The notes under the pieces are model-generated. The model was not told where the DNA came from and did no database searches. It saw only the letters and a list, made by a program, of their open reading frames with translations. Shown here one piece after another: positions 25,262 to 32,379 of a DNA stretch of 32,379 nt. A program made the position numbers and the translations under genes. This DNA comes from Mariniblastus sp. (GTDB taxonomy: Bacteria; Planctomycetota; Planctomycetia; Pirellulales; Pirellulaceae), in contig JABACA010000012.1 in NCBI GenBank assembly GCA_014237975.1, forward strand, positions 1 through 32,379, written 5' to 3'. Within the stretch, counting starts at the first letter, position 1. The number at the start of each line of letters is the position of its first letter.

Positions 25262-26428
25262 TCAAACAGGTTGTGAATCGACCATCGCCATGAAAATCTT
25301 GAACAGGTATTGACTGTCATGCGGCCCGGCGGATGCTTCCGGGTGATATTGAACACTGAACGCCGGCAAGCGAGTGTGTCGCAAACCGGCAATCGTGTTG
25401 TCATTCAGGTTGCGATGCGTGACGACCAGGTCCTCTGGCAAGCCTTCGTCGGCAACGGCAAAGCCATGGTTTTGAGAGGTGATTTCAACACGCCCCGTCT
25501 CTTCGTTCAAGACCGGGTGGTTGGCTCCGCGGTGGCCAAATTTGAGCTTGAAAGTCGTGGCACCACATGCTTGAGCAAACAGTTGATGGCCAAGACAGAT
25601 GCCGAAAATAGGAGCCTTTCCCAACAACGCTTGAATGGTCTGAATCGCGTAGGTTAGCGGTTCGGGATCGCCCGGTCCGTTGGACAGGAAAATGCCATCG
25701 GGCTGTTCGGCCAAAACCTCGTCGGCCGTTGCCGTACCGGGAAGAATGGTGACTCGACATCCGAGATTGTATAGATGGCGAGCAATGTTACGTTTCATGC
25801 CGTAATCCAAAGCCACCAGGTGGATTTCATCGGCGGAACTTGACGGGCGATCGACCGGGCCCTTGATGTCCCACCAACGACTCAGATTCTCACACCAATC
25901 GACAGGCTGATCGGGGAGCACTCGTCGAACCAGATCGGTACCTACCAGCGACTCACTTTGTCGCGCTTTTTCAACCAGGCTGGTATCGTCCAGATCTTCT
26001 GTTGAAATAACCCCTCGCATCGCTCCGCGATCGCGAATACGGCGAACCAGTTTTCGAGTGTCGATGTTAGAGATGCCAATGATGTTGTGCTTGATCAGGT
26101 ATTGATCGAGACTACCTGAAGATCTGAAATTGCTGGCGACTGGACTTGGGTTTCGGACGATGAATCCGGCCAAATGGGGACGAATACTTTCGATGTCTTC
26201 CTCGTTGACTCCGTAATTCCCAATTTCGGGATAAGTCATTGTAACGATTTGGCCGCAGTAACTTGGGTCAGTCAGGATCTCCTGATACCCGGTCATCGAA
26301 GTATTAAAGACGACTTCGCCAAAAGTGGTTCCGCTGGCCCCAAAAGCTTGACCAGTAAAAACCGTTCCATCTTCCAGTGCCAATTTGGCCAATCGCTGTT
26401 GAGTTTCGTCGAACATCGTTTTTTCCAT
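25262..26428 (-). CDS. carA: Carbamoyl-phosphate synthase small subunit (glutaminase)
   Basis: CarA hydrolyses glutamine and passes ammonia to CarB to make carbamoyl phosphate for pyrimidine and arginine synthesis. The N-terminal domain starts ALEDGTVFTGQAFG and has VFNTSMTGYQEILTDPSY. The class-I amidotransferase has FGICLGHQLFAQACG with the catalytic Cys, and the triad His and Glu in SVQYHPEAS. The frame is open to 26551, but the 41 extra residues do not match the family. I chose the ATG at 26428 (388 residues; E. coli 382); an ATG at 26416 is also possible. carB is not adjacent in the window. A strong hairpin lies about 260 nt upstream. Confidence 0.95.
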   Translation of the reverse strand: MEKTMFDETQQRLAKLALEDGTVFTGQAFGASGTTFGEVVFNTSMTGYQEILTDPSYCGQIVTMTYPEIGNYGVNEEDIESIRPHLAGFIVRNPSPVASNFRSSGSLDQYLIKHNIIGISNIDTRKLVRRIRDRGAMRGVISTEDLDDTSLVEKARQSESLVGTDLVRRVLPDQPVDWCENLSRWWDIKGPVDRPSSSADEIHLVALDYGMKRNIARHLYNLGCRVTILPGTATADEVLAEQPDGIFLSNGPGDPEPLTYAIQTIQALLGKAPIFGICLGHQLFAQACGATTFKLKFGHRGANHPVLNEETGRVEITSQNHGFAVADEGLPEDLVVTHRNLNDNTIAGLRHTRLPAFSVQYHPEASAGPHDSQYLFKIFMAMVDSQPV

Positions 26429-27112
26429 GGAAATGGGCCTGCCTGTGGATTGATCAACGGTTTTAGCGGGGGAGATCGCTGTGAACCCCCATAAAATATC
26501 TATCCGACCCATAAATTCAAGTGGCTCTGCGGGCCCAAATTGTCGCCCCAACGACTTTGCCAGTTATAACGCCTAGTCCCATAATTAATAGCTGCTAAAG
26601 CAATCGCGTTAACGGGTCGATACGTTCCAATGGCTGTGGGTCTCCGAAACTGGGATTTTGTCCCTTATCGGACAGCCAACGAATGAAGGGTTTTTGCCGC
26701 GGCGAGCAAGAACCCTTCCCTTTTGCGCTGAACGAAACAAATTGATTTCCAACCCTTGTCGTTTTTCTTGATGTTGCCTGGTTTTACCCAATCGTTGCAG
26801 GCGATTAACGATCGCAGCGCGGTGCGTCCAGTTACATCTTCCACGACCGGTGAACGGCCATTTCCGCCGGGTCGGGGATGCTCTGGTTGAGTCCCCGGGT
26901 AGGATCGGCAAACGCACCAATTCCCCCCCATAAACGATCTTTTACTGTGAGATAGGTGACTCTGGCATGGTGGTGGAAGGATTTGTGAGATTCTAATGGA
27001 TTGACTTTCAACCGGTAACTAATCACCCTTAAGATGGACGGGTTACCAAGCGGTTCAGAGCAACCGGTATCTCGGTGGAATCGAGCAATCAGTTTTGGTC
27101 AAGTTGAGTTGA
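26429..27112. other. Intergenic region between carA and a PEP-CTERM gene (divergent)
   Basis: These 680 bp hold both promoters and the hairpin at 26686-26717. CAACCGGTA occurs twice (27009 and 27061), 52 bp apart, upstream of the plus-strand gene. A 103-codon minus frame (26920-26609) is Arg-rich and without a start signal, and I do not call it. Confidence 0.4.
26686..26717. promoter_or_regulatory. Strong hairpin in the carA upstream region
   Basis: AAGGGTT-TTTGC (26686-26697) pairs with GCAAG-AACCCTT (26706-26717) across an 8-nt loop, giving 12 pairs with one wobble. It lies about 260 nt before carA. It may be a leader structure or a terminator of an unseen transcript; CCCTTTT follows on the plus strand. 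Confidence 0.45.
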
Positions 27113-27811
27113 ATGAAGAGCAACCAGGCAACGCGGCAACGTTCGATGATTGGTGAGAAGCGTTGGGCTACTTACGCCGCCGCGGGTGCGGCTGCCATGA
27201 CGGCCGGCGCACAAACGGCCGAAGCGGACATCACGCATATCGTCGTCAATGGGGGTGCTGGTGAGCGCATCGAAGTGGGTGGCTCTCAATATTTTTCGCT
27301 GGTTGGTAACGCGGCCATCAACCTGTTCAATTATTCCGCCTTTCAACAGAATGGCGAAACGTACGCCGGTGCTAACGTTGGCGTTTATAATCAATCAAAC
27401 TTCTATGGTCAGATTGCAGGGTTCCAAACCAATGGTTGGCTCTACGCATCCAACCTGCCGCTAGCGGTCGATGTTTCCGCAGGTCCGTTCTTGCCCAACT
27501 CGGCCTTTGGGACTTTGGCCTACGGTGCCGCAGGTTCTAATACCAACGCTCAATTCAAAAATCCTGGCGACGGGTTTGTCGGGTTTGCCTTTGACGCCGG
27601 TACGGGCACCCAGTATGGCTGGATGCGTGTCACGATGGATGGAGGTCCGAGCAATACGTTGACAGCACAGGAATACGCGTTTGCCGATGTGGGAGAATCG
27701 ATCAAGGTGGGGCAGATTGACGCGATTCCAGAACCTTCTTCACTCGGTGTGTTGGCGTTGGGAGCGATCGGGCTGGTCGCCATGCGGCGTCGAAGGTCCC
27801 TGCAACGCTAA
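27113..27811 (+). CDS. PEP-CTERM sorting-domain protein
   Basis: This 232-residue exported protein has a long N-region followed by a signal peptide rich in Ala (ATYAAAGAAAMTAGAQTAEA). The body is a Gly/Asn/Ala-rich beta domain (SQYFSLVGNAAINLFNYSAF, FVGFAFDAGTGTQYGWMRV). It ends IPEPSSLGVLALGAIGLVAMRRRR, a textbook PEP-CTERM signal. The GTGTQYGWMRV stretch resembles secreted beta-sandwich proteins common in planctomycetes. No enzyme motif is seen. It is probably a surface or matrix protein sorted by an exosortase that is not in the window. Confidence 0.85.
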   Translation: MKSNQATRQRSMIGEKRWATYAAAGAAAMTAGAQTAEADITHIVVNGGAGERIEVGGSQYFSLVGNAAINLFNYSAFQQNGETYAGANVGVYNQSNFYGQIAGFQTNGWLYASNLPLAVDVSAGPFLPNSAFGTLAYGAAGSNTNAQFKNPGDGFVGFAFDAGTGTQYGWMRVTMDGGPSNTLTAQEYAFADVGESIKVGQIDAIPEPSSLGVLALGAIGLVAMRRRRSLQR

Positions 27812-28198
27812 CGTATTCTTTAAAGACCAAAGGCATCCAGGCGGAATGATTCCTTAAGGACACCAGGCCAAGTCGTACAAGTCGTTGGCATGGATTTCAA
27901 CGCGGGCGGTTCAATCCCTGAGCGAATCCGATCTATCTGGCCAAGGTGATTAACGGGGTGCCAGCCTATTGCCCGTTTCGCAAGCAGTGGCATTTTAAAT
28001 GGAGGCCGTCAACCGAAGGTACAGAATCTGCGAATGACCAAAACGATCCGCCGTTTCGGGCGGGGCAACCGAATTGACCGTTGGCGGGATGGACAGGGCC
28101 GCTGCCTCTTGAAGCAGCAGCGAAATGCGTTTGAACGGTCCCCGTCAAACTGTCGTTTCCGGAACGGGTTAATCTTGCGAGGTTGGTGCCCTTCCATT
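27812..28198. other. Intergenic region between PEP-CTERM gene and greA (convergent)
   Basis: These 390 bp lie between two gene ends. GCTGCCTC and GAAGCAGC (28101-28118) form a tight hairpin, but no T run follows in either direction. Nothing else is recognised. Confidence 0.4.
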
Positions 28199-28684
28199 TT
28201 ATTGCTGGTAGGAAATCTCGAGCACCTTGAACTTGATGACCCCTTTGGGAACCTCGATTTCCGCGGTTTCCCCAACTTTTTTTCCGAGAAGGCCTTGGCC
28301 AATCGGGCTGGTGATCAAGTACTTGCCCGCGTCGTAGTCTTCGTCTCCATCGCCGACCAGCGTGATTTCTTCTTCGTCGTCCAGATCCACATCCAGCACC
28401 TTGACCGTCGCGTTGAAGGCGACTTCGTCTTTTGGAATTTTTGATTGGTCGACGATCGCGGCATGGGCCAAACGGGATTTAAGATCGTTGATTTTCGCTT
28501 GCAACATGCCCTGCGCTTCTCGCTGCGCGTGATATTCAGCATTCTCTTTCAGATCGCCTTCTGCCCGCGCCTCAGCAATTTTCTCGGCAATCTTGGGCAT
28601 GTCGACATTTTCCATATGCTCAATCTCAACTTTGCGCTTGTTATACGCTTCCTGAGTCATGGGTACACGATCGGACAACTTCAT
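28199..28684 (-). CDS. greA: Transcription elongation factor GreA
   Basis: GreA enters the RNA polymerase secondary channel and stimulates cleavage of backtracked RNA. The coiled-coil N-terminal domain carries the tip sequence [16 protein letters not shown] with the essential acidic pair, and the C-terminal domain includes [16 protein letters not shown] (FKBP-like). The 161 residues from the ATG at 28684 match E. coli (158). The frame also offers a TTG at 28696 and an ATG at 28660. It is divergent from the HD-GYP gene. Confidence 0.95.
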   Translation of the reverse strand: MKLSDRVPMTQEAYNKRKVEIEHMENVDMPKIAEKIAEARAEGDLKENAEYHAQREAQGMLQAKINDLKSRLAHAAIVDQSKIPKDEVAFNATVKVLDVDLDDEEEITLVGDGDEDYDAGKYLITSPIGQGLLGKKVGETAEIEVPKGVIKFKVLEISYQQ

Positions 28685-29181
28685 CTCCGCAATCAAAGTA
28701 GATAAATTTTGGTAGAGTCAAAAAAATTACGACCTGCACTTAGGGCGACAGGCCGTGCCTAAATTTTGCAACATTCCTCGACGAAAATCAACAACCATTT
28801 GCCAGCACCTGCCGGCCAAGCAGCAAGAACCCGTGATTTGGGCGGTTGTACGATAAACTGCCGGTCGTCACCCCGGCCAAACTGGGTGATTCCGCTCCTT
28901 GTCGGTGGGTAAAGTGGCCCTTACCGAAGGTTTGTGCTGCGGTTCAAGGGATGCCCGGAGGGCGGTGGGTTGTTTCCCGTTGAACCCTAGGATTGGGTTA
29001 AAACGATCGTATCGTCTGTCCCGTTAAGTATTGAAAAAACCAAACGGGTGAACCTCGACCCAATGCGAAAAGGAGTCTTTAGGGAACGGAAAAAGCTATT
29101 CTTTGTAAGATGAATGACATTCCCGCCAAAAGCCATTTTACCTGCCTGACACCAATCACCTTGACGCACCCAAGGAACGAG
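28685..29181. other. Intergenic region between greA and the HD-GYP gene (divergent)
   Basis: These 500 bp contain the nested hairpin at 28941-28986 and a smaller GGTAA/TTACC hairpin near 28907-28925. TTGACT on the minus strand near 28720 may be a -35 element of greA. The features do not match a c-di-GMP riboswitch that I know. Confidence 0.4.
28941..28986. promoter_or_regulatory. Nested inverted repeat upstream of the HD-GYP gene
   Basis: GGTTCAAGGGA (28941-28951) pairs with TCCC-G-TTGAACC (28975-28986), 11 pairs with one bulged G, enclosing a GCCC-GGA-GGGC hairpin (28953-28963). It lies about 195 nt before the likely start of the HD-GYP gene. It may be a leader RNA structure or a protein-binding site. 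Confidence 0.4.
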
Positions 29182-30423
29182 ATGGATACGATTTCCAATC
29201 AGCCCACGATGCATCCAGTATTCGCCAGCCTGGCCCCCAAGAACTTGATTCATCACCGCCAAGGTCACCCGGCGAGGTGCCTGGCCGAGAATCACCCGGT
29301 CCAAACGGAAATCACATCCGCCAAGATCGTAATCATCGACGACGAGCCATTAAATATTGAAGTCGTAAAAACCTATTTGCATAATGCCGGTTTTGAAGAC
29401 TTAAGATGGACCAGTCACTCAATTGATGCAATGGATCTGATCCACAGTTTTAAGCCAGACGTGGTGTTACTCGATTTAGTGATGCCAGAAATCAGCGGGT
29501 TAGAGCTCCTTTCGCAACTAAGAAGTCAGCCGCAATTTGCGCAACTTCCCATCATCGTTTTGACGGCATGTTCGGAATCCGAAACAAAATTGCAGACATT
29601 GAAACTTGGTATTTCCGATTTTTTGGCAAAGCCAGTCGACGACAGCGAATTAATTCTCAGGATCCGAAACGTTTTGCTGGCCAAGAGATACCAGGATCAA
29701 CTCGAAGTGTATTCCGAACAACTGCAAGAGGACGTAGCGGCTCGAACGGCGGAATTAAAGGCTTCACGGCAGCAGTTGGTACACTGCCTGGCGATGGCTG
29801 CGGAGTTTCGCGACGACGATACAGGGCATCACGTGGCGCGGGTGGGGAAATATTCGTCAATCATTGCGGAAGAACTTGGCTTTCACGAAAATAATGTGGC
29901 GCTGATTTTTGAAGCGGCACAGCTTCACGATGTGGGCAAAATTGGTGTGCCCGATTCGATATTGCTTAAAGAGGGCAAGCTCAACCAACTGGAATTCGAG
30001 AGAATCAAGAATCACTGTTGCATGGGAAAGGATATTCTCAAGCCACTGTCCAGCGAGCAGATTCAAAAATACCGGGACCATACGCTGTTGGGTGAGCGAT
30101 TATTGCGAGAATCCTCGTTTCCGGTAATGAAACTGGCGGCCGTAATCGCCCAGACCCATCACGAGAAATTCGATGGGTCGGGTTACCCGCTAGGTCTGGA
30201 GGGCGAAGACATTCCGATCGAGGGGCGTATTGTTGCGGTGGCTGATGTGTTTGACGCACTTAGCTCCAAGCGACCGTACAAGTCGGCGTTTCCCAGAGAG
30301 AAGTGTTTCAAAATCCTGCAGGAAGGTCGCGGCAGCCATTTTGATCCCAACGTCCTGGACGCTTTTTTCCGAAGGGTCTCCCAAATCATCCAGACCCAAA
30401 TTGAATTCGCCGATCTCGGCTGA
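29182..30423 (+). CDS. Response regulator with HD-GYP domain (probable c-di-GMP phosphodiesterase)
   Basis: The protein has an N-terminal receiver (IVIIDDEP, phospho-acceptor Asp in PDVVLLDLVMP, and the conserved Thr and Lys in VLTACS and LAKP), a short coiled-coil linker (about 180-210) and a full HD-GYP domain: HHVARVGKYS, AAQLHDVGKIGVPD, and THHEKFDGSGYPLGL followed by RIVAVADVFDAL. The HD and GYP signatures are both intact, so c-di-GMP hydrolysis to pGpG/GMP is likely, controlled by phosphorylation. No histidine kinase is adjacent. I start at the ATG at 29182 (AAGGA 5 nt upstream, 413 residues) rather than 29110, which has no ribosome binding site and adds an unlikely leader. Confidence 0.9.
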   Translation: MDTISNQPTMHPVFASLAPKNLIHHRQGHPARCLAENHPVQTEITSAKIVIIDDEPLNIEVVKTYLHNAGFEDLRWTSHSIDAMDLIHSFKPDVVLLDLVMPEISGLELLSQLRSQPQFAQLPIIVLTACSESETKLQTLKLGISDFLAKPVDDSELILRIRNVLLAKRYQDQLEVYSEQLQEDVAARTAELKASRQQLVHCLAMAAEFRDDDTGHHVARVGKYSSIIAEELGFHENNVALIFEAAQLHDVGKIGVPDSILLKEGKLNQLEFERIKNHCCMGKDILKPLSSEQIQKYRDHTLLGERLLRESSFPVMKLAAVIAQTHHEKFDGSGYPLGLEGEDIPIEGRIVAVADVFDALSSKRPYKSAFPREKCFKILQEGRGSHFDPNVLDAFFRRVSQIIQTQIEFADLG

Positions 30424-30441
30424 TCGGGTTACCGCGCTCAG

Positions 30442-31164
30442 CTAACTGGGGAGCGCCGTATTTTCCTTGATGTACAGGATGCTTCCGCAGGATTTGCAGA
30501 GAACGGACTGCTTCATTAACAGTTCGCTCTGGGTCTGCGGCGTAATCAGCGTAAAGCAACGACCGCAAGTATTCAGATCCGTTTCGGCAAACGTCTCTTC
30601 ACCCCGTTTTTCAACGACTCGGTGATATTCAACTTTGATTTCACCAGGCAGGCAACTCTCGTTTTCCGCCAGTTCTTGACCGACGCGTTCACATTCCGAT
30701 TCGAGACTTGCCATTTCCGCGTTGATCCGCTCCTCGACCTTTTTGGTTTCCTGCTGAGCTTTGTCGAGGTTGGTTTCGCTTTGAACCACGGCGGCATCGA
30801 GATTCTCGATTTTTTCGAGCAGCTCGAGGATTTCATCCGACAGGACGGCATTGGCTTGTTGGTCCGCCGAGATCTGTTCGTTTAGTAGTTGGTATTCCCG
30901 GTTGGAGGCAACGCCATTGCGTTTCGATTTGAGTTCCTCGATCCGCGCTTCGCGTTCCCTGAGTTGCAGTTGTTTTTCGTCGGCGGCCATTCTGGACTTG
31001 AGGCGCGTCTCCTTGACGTCTTGCAAGTCCTTGACAAATGCGTCTTCCGCTCGCTCGGCAATGGCAATTTGCCGTGGCCCTTTTTCCAGACGATCGTTCA
31101 AATCGTTTAGCTGGCGGAGGATCCGGTGGATCGTTCGGAGCAAGGCGTAATCAACTTCCATCAA
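30442..31164 (-). CDS. Coiled-coil protein with C-terminal C4 zinc ribbon
   Basis: This 240-residue protein is a long helical hairpin (about residues 15-180, rich in Glu, Lys, Gln) followed by a zinc ribbon with CGRC and CKSCG pairs (four Cys). The layout and the end motif CKSCGSILY are those of the CT398/HP0958-like zinc-ribbon family (PF02591), seen in many bacteria. In some bacteria a member affects flagella and RpoN, but here no such role can be inferred. It converges on the HD-GYP gene (19 nt between stops) and lies upstream of nothing on its strand except that gene's end. It is probably cytoplasmic. Confidence 0.85.
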   Translation of the reverse strand: MMEVDYALLRTIHRILRQLNDLNDRLEKGPRQIAIAERAEDAFVKDLQDVKETRLKSRMAADEKQLQLREREARIEELKSKRNGVASNREYQLLNEQISADQQANAVLSDEILELLEKIENLDAAVVQSETNLDKAQQETKKVEERINAEMASLESECERVGQELAENESCLPGEIKVEYHRVVEKRGEETFAETDLNTCGRCFTLITPQTQSELLMKQSVLCKSCGSILYIKENTALPS

Positions 31165-31293
31165 GATACCAACACGGAATTAGAGAAAGAAACGGGTGCT
31201 GCCCAGATGCGGCTGCGAAAAACTGCATGTTAGCTGAAATTTCCGCCATTCGATAGCGTTAATGAAAAGTTAGCGGTTGGATGTTGGATCAAT

Positions 31294-31322
31294 AAAAAAA
31301 AAGCCCCGTCGGGAAACGGGGC
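31294..31322 (-). terminator. Rho-independent terminator of the sigma factor gene
   Basis: On the minus strand, GCCCCGT and ACGGGGC form a 7-bp GC-rich stem with a 6-nt loop, followed directly by T9. It starts 21 nt after the sigma factor stop at 31343. It is the clearest terminator in the window. Confidence 0.9.
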
Positions 31323-31342
31323 GGATGCGTTATCAAACAGGA

Positions 31343-32379
31343 CTAATAGGCAGAAGGACACACTTCAGTGGAAGCCACTGCATTAATCTGGACCGTGCCC
31401 TGAAGAAATCCCTCCAGGTGCTGGCTGCGAACAGGGTTCTGCAGTTTCCGGACTGCTTTGGCTTCTATCTGACGGACTCTTTCTCTTGTTACTCGGAAAA
31501 TACGCCCGACTTCTTCCAGCGTGTAGGTATAGCCGTCACCCAATCCGTATCGCAGTTTGATGATTTCCCTCTCCCGATAAGTCAACGTTTTCAGCAGACC
31601 TTCGATTTTTCCTCGCAGGATCTCGTTGGTCGCTTTGCGTACCGGGTTGTCACTGGCCGAATCCTCGATGAATTCGCCGAAACTGCAATCTTCACCATCC
31701 CCGATCGGGCGATCAAGGCTGACGGGATGCCTGCCGATGTCCATCACCCGACGGACGGCTTCGACACTCATATTGGCCAGCGAAGCGATATCCTCGGTCG
31801 ATGGCTCACACCGTCTTTCTTGCAAAAGTTGTTTGTGGATATTACGCAACTTCGACAGGACGTCGATCATGTGAACAGGAATGCGAATGGTTCGGGCTTG
31901 ATCGGCAATCGCCCGAGTGATCGCCTGGCGTATCCACCAGGTAGCATAGGTCGAAAATTTGAACCCGCGGCGATATTCATATTTATCAACGGCCCTCATC
32001 AGTCCCGTGTTGCCTTCCTGGATCAAATCCAGGAATCCCATGCCGCGATTGCGATACTTCTTGGCAATGGAAACTACCAGTCGCAAATTACAACTGGACA
32101 GGGCTCGTTTGGCGTTTTCAAATTCCTTAAAGAATTTTTCACATTTCTCAACTCGGTTTGCCAAACTACATGGACTTTCCTGACACATCACCATCAGGCG
32201 ATGCAGTTCGGATTTTAAACGTCGTCGTTCAGACGCATTAGCATTTACGTCGGGTAAATCCCTTAAACAATTCCGTAAGCCAGTCATGCGTTCAGAAAAA
32301 CTGCGCAGCTGTTTGATCAGCGGGCTGATACGCCGTGATCGCAGGCTCAATTCTTCGACCAATTGAACCAGCTTTCCTC
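31343..32379 (-). CDS. RpoD-type sigma-70 factor, 5' end outside the window
   Basis: This sigma factor of the primary/group 2 type has region 2 ([21 protein letters not shown], then [20 protein letters not shown] and [20 protein letters not shown]), region 3 ([19 protein letters not shown]) and region 4 with [20 protein letters not shown], the -35-binding helix-turn-helix. It continues past region 4 with about 30 residues ending EVCPSAY. The frame remains open through the window end ([10 protein letters not shown] before the first TTG at 32362), so the start lies outside. Whether this is the single housekeeping RpoD or a paralogue cannot be decided without the N-terminus. Confidence 0.9.
   Translation of the reverse strand, partial: GKLVQLVEELSLRSRRISPLIKQLRSFSERMTGLRNCLRDLPDVNANASERRRLKSELHRLMVMCQESPCSLANRVEKCEKFFKEFENAKRALSSCNLRLVVSIAKKYRNRGMGFLDLIQEGNTGLMRAVDKYEYRRGFKFSTYATWWIRQAITRAIADQARTIRIPVHMIDVLSKLRNIHKQLLQERRCEPSTEDIASLANMSVEAVRRVMDIGRHPVSLDRPIGDGEDCSFGEFIEDSASDNPVRKATNEILRGKIEGLLKTLTYREREIIKLRYGLGDGYTYTLEEVGRIFRVTRERVRQIEAKAVRKLQNPVRSQHLEGFLQGTVQINAVASTEVCPSAY

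Noticed and set aside
26609-26920. 103-codon minus-strand frame upstream of carA
   Set aside because: Arg-rich chance-like composition and no start signal; it overlaps the strong hairpin.
28856-28990. c-di-GMP riboswitch before the HD-GYP gene
   Set aside because: Neither the GEMM-I nor the GEMM-II conserved segments are recognisable, so it is reported only as a structured region.
31277-32218. Plus-strand frame of 313 codons opposite the sigma factor
   Set aside because: Antisense shadow of a conserved sigma-70 gene; no domain is recognised.
1-32379. tRNA, rRNA, SRP RNA, tmRNA, RNase P RNA, CRISPR, insertion sequences
   Set aside because: Looked for signature segments by eye, such as T-loop motifs, GAGGAAAGTCC and GGAAGGAAGCAGC, and found none. 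This is a visual search, not a covariance scan.

Overview
The window looks like chromosomal DNA of a planctomycete, probably of the Pirellulaceae type. The clues are two complete PEP-CTERM surface proteins plus the tail of a third, a very large membrane-anchored protein joining a CRTAC1/UnbV region, a TlpA-like thioredoxin and TPRs, a secreted squalene-cyclase-like toroid protein, a lysine-rich small protein next to a thioredoxin, moderate GC content and frequent GTG/TTG starts. The lineage is inferred from gene content, because no rRNA is present. I see no tRNA, rRNA, CRISPR array, insertion sequence or phage gene.

Layout. 1-2264 (+): C-terminal part of a subtilisin-like PEP-CTERM protease, then a secreted HEAT-like protein. 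2289-6485 (-): one continuous reading frame of 1399 codons interrupted only by an in-frame TGA at 4584-4586. A 6-bp hairpin with a GUU loop lies 12 nt after the TGA. I read this as a probable selenoprotein: TM anchor, FG-GAP propeller, Sec, UnbV, TlpA-like thioredoxin with WCEPC, and TPRs. 6924-7778 (-): endonuclease IV. 8272-11023 (+): a HlyD-like adaptor and a secreted prenyltransferase/squalene-oxidase-repeat protein.

11197-17316 is a long minus-strand block for translation and protein targeting, read ettA, small basic protein, thioredoxin, ffh, rpsP, trmD, rplS. rimM is absent and a terminator-like hairpin sits between rpsP and trmD. 17959-18645 (+) is a PEP-CTERM protein. 18738-20535 (-) is guaA plus a small downstream gene; the guaA glutaminase triad His appears as Asn. 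20946-24698 (+) is a tightly packed set: surE, a MogA/MoaB-type gene, a polytopic membrane protein, a CYTH protein and a deoxynucleoside kinase. 25001-25255 (+) is a small unknown gene, converging on carA (25262-26428, -). 27113-27811 (+) is a third PEP-CTERM protein. 28199-28684 (-) is greA, divergent from an HD-GYP response regulator at 29182-30423 (+). 30442-31164 (-) is a coiled-coil zinc-ribbon protein. 31343 to the window end (-) is an RpoD-type sigma factor with a strong terminator.

Most of the window is housekeeping: translation, SRP, GMP and carbamoyl-phosphate synthesis, and DNA repair. The most interesting feature is the probable UGA recoding in the CRTAC1-like gene. Next are the GuaA triad substitution, the small basic protein coupled to a thioredoxin, and several hairpins in leaders.
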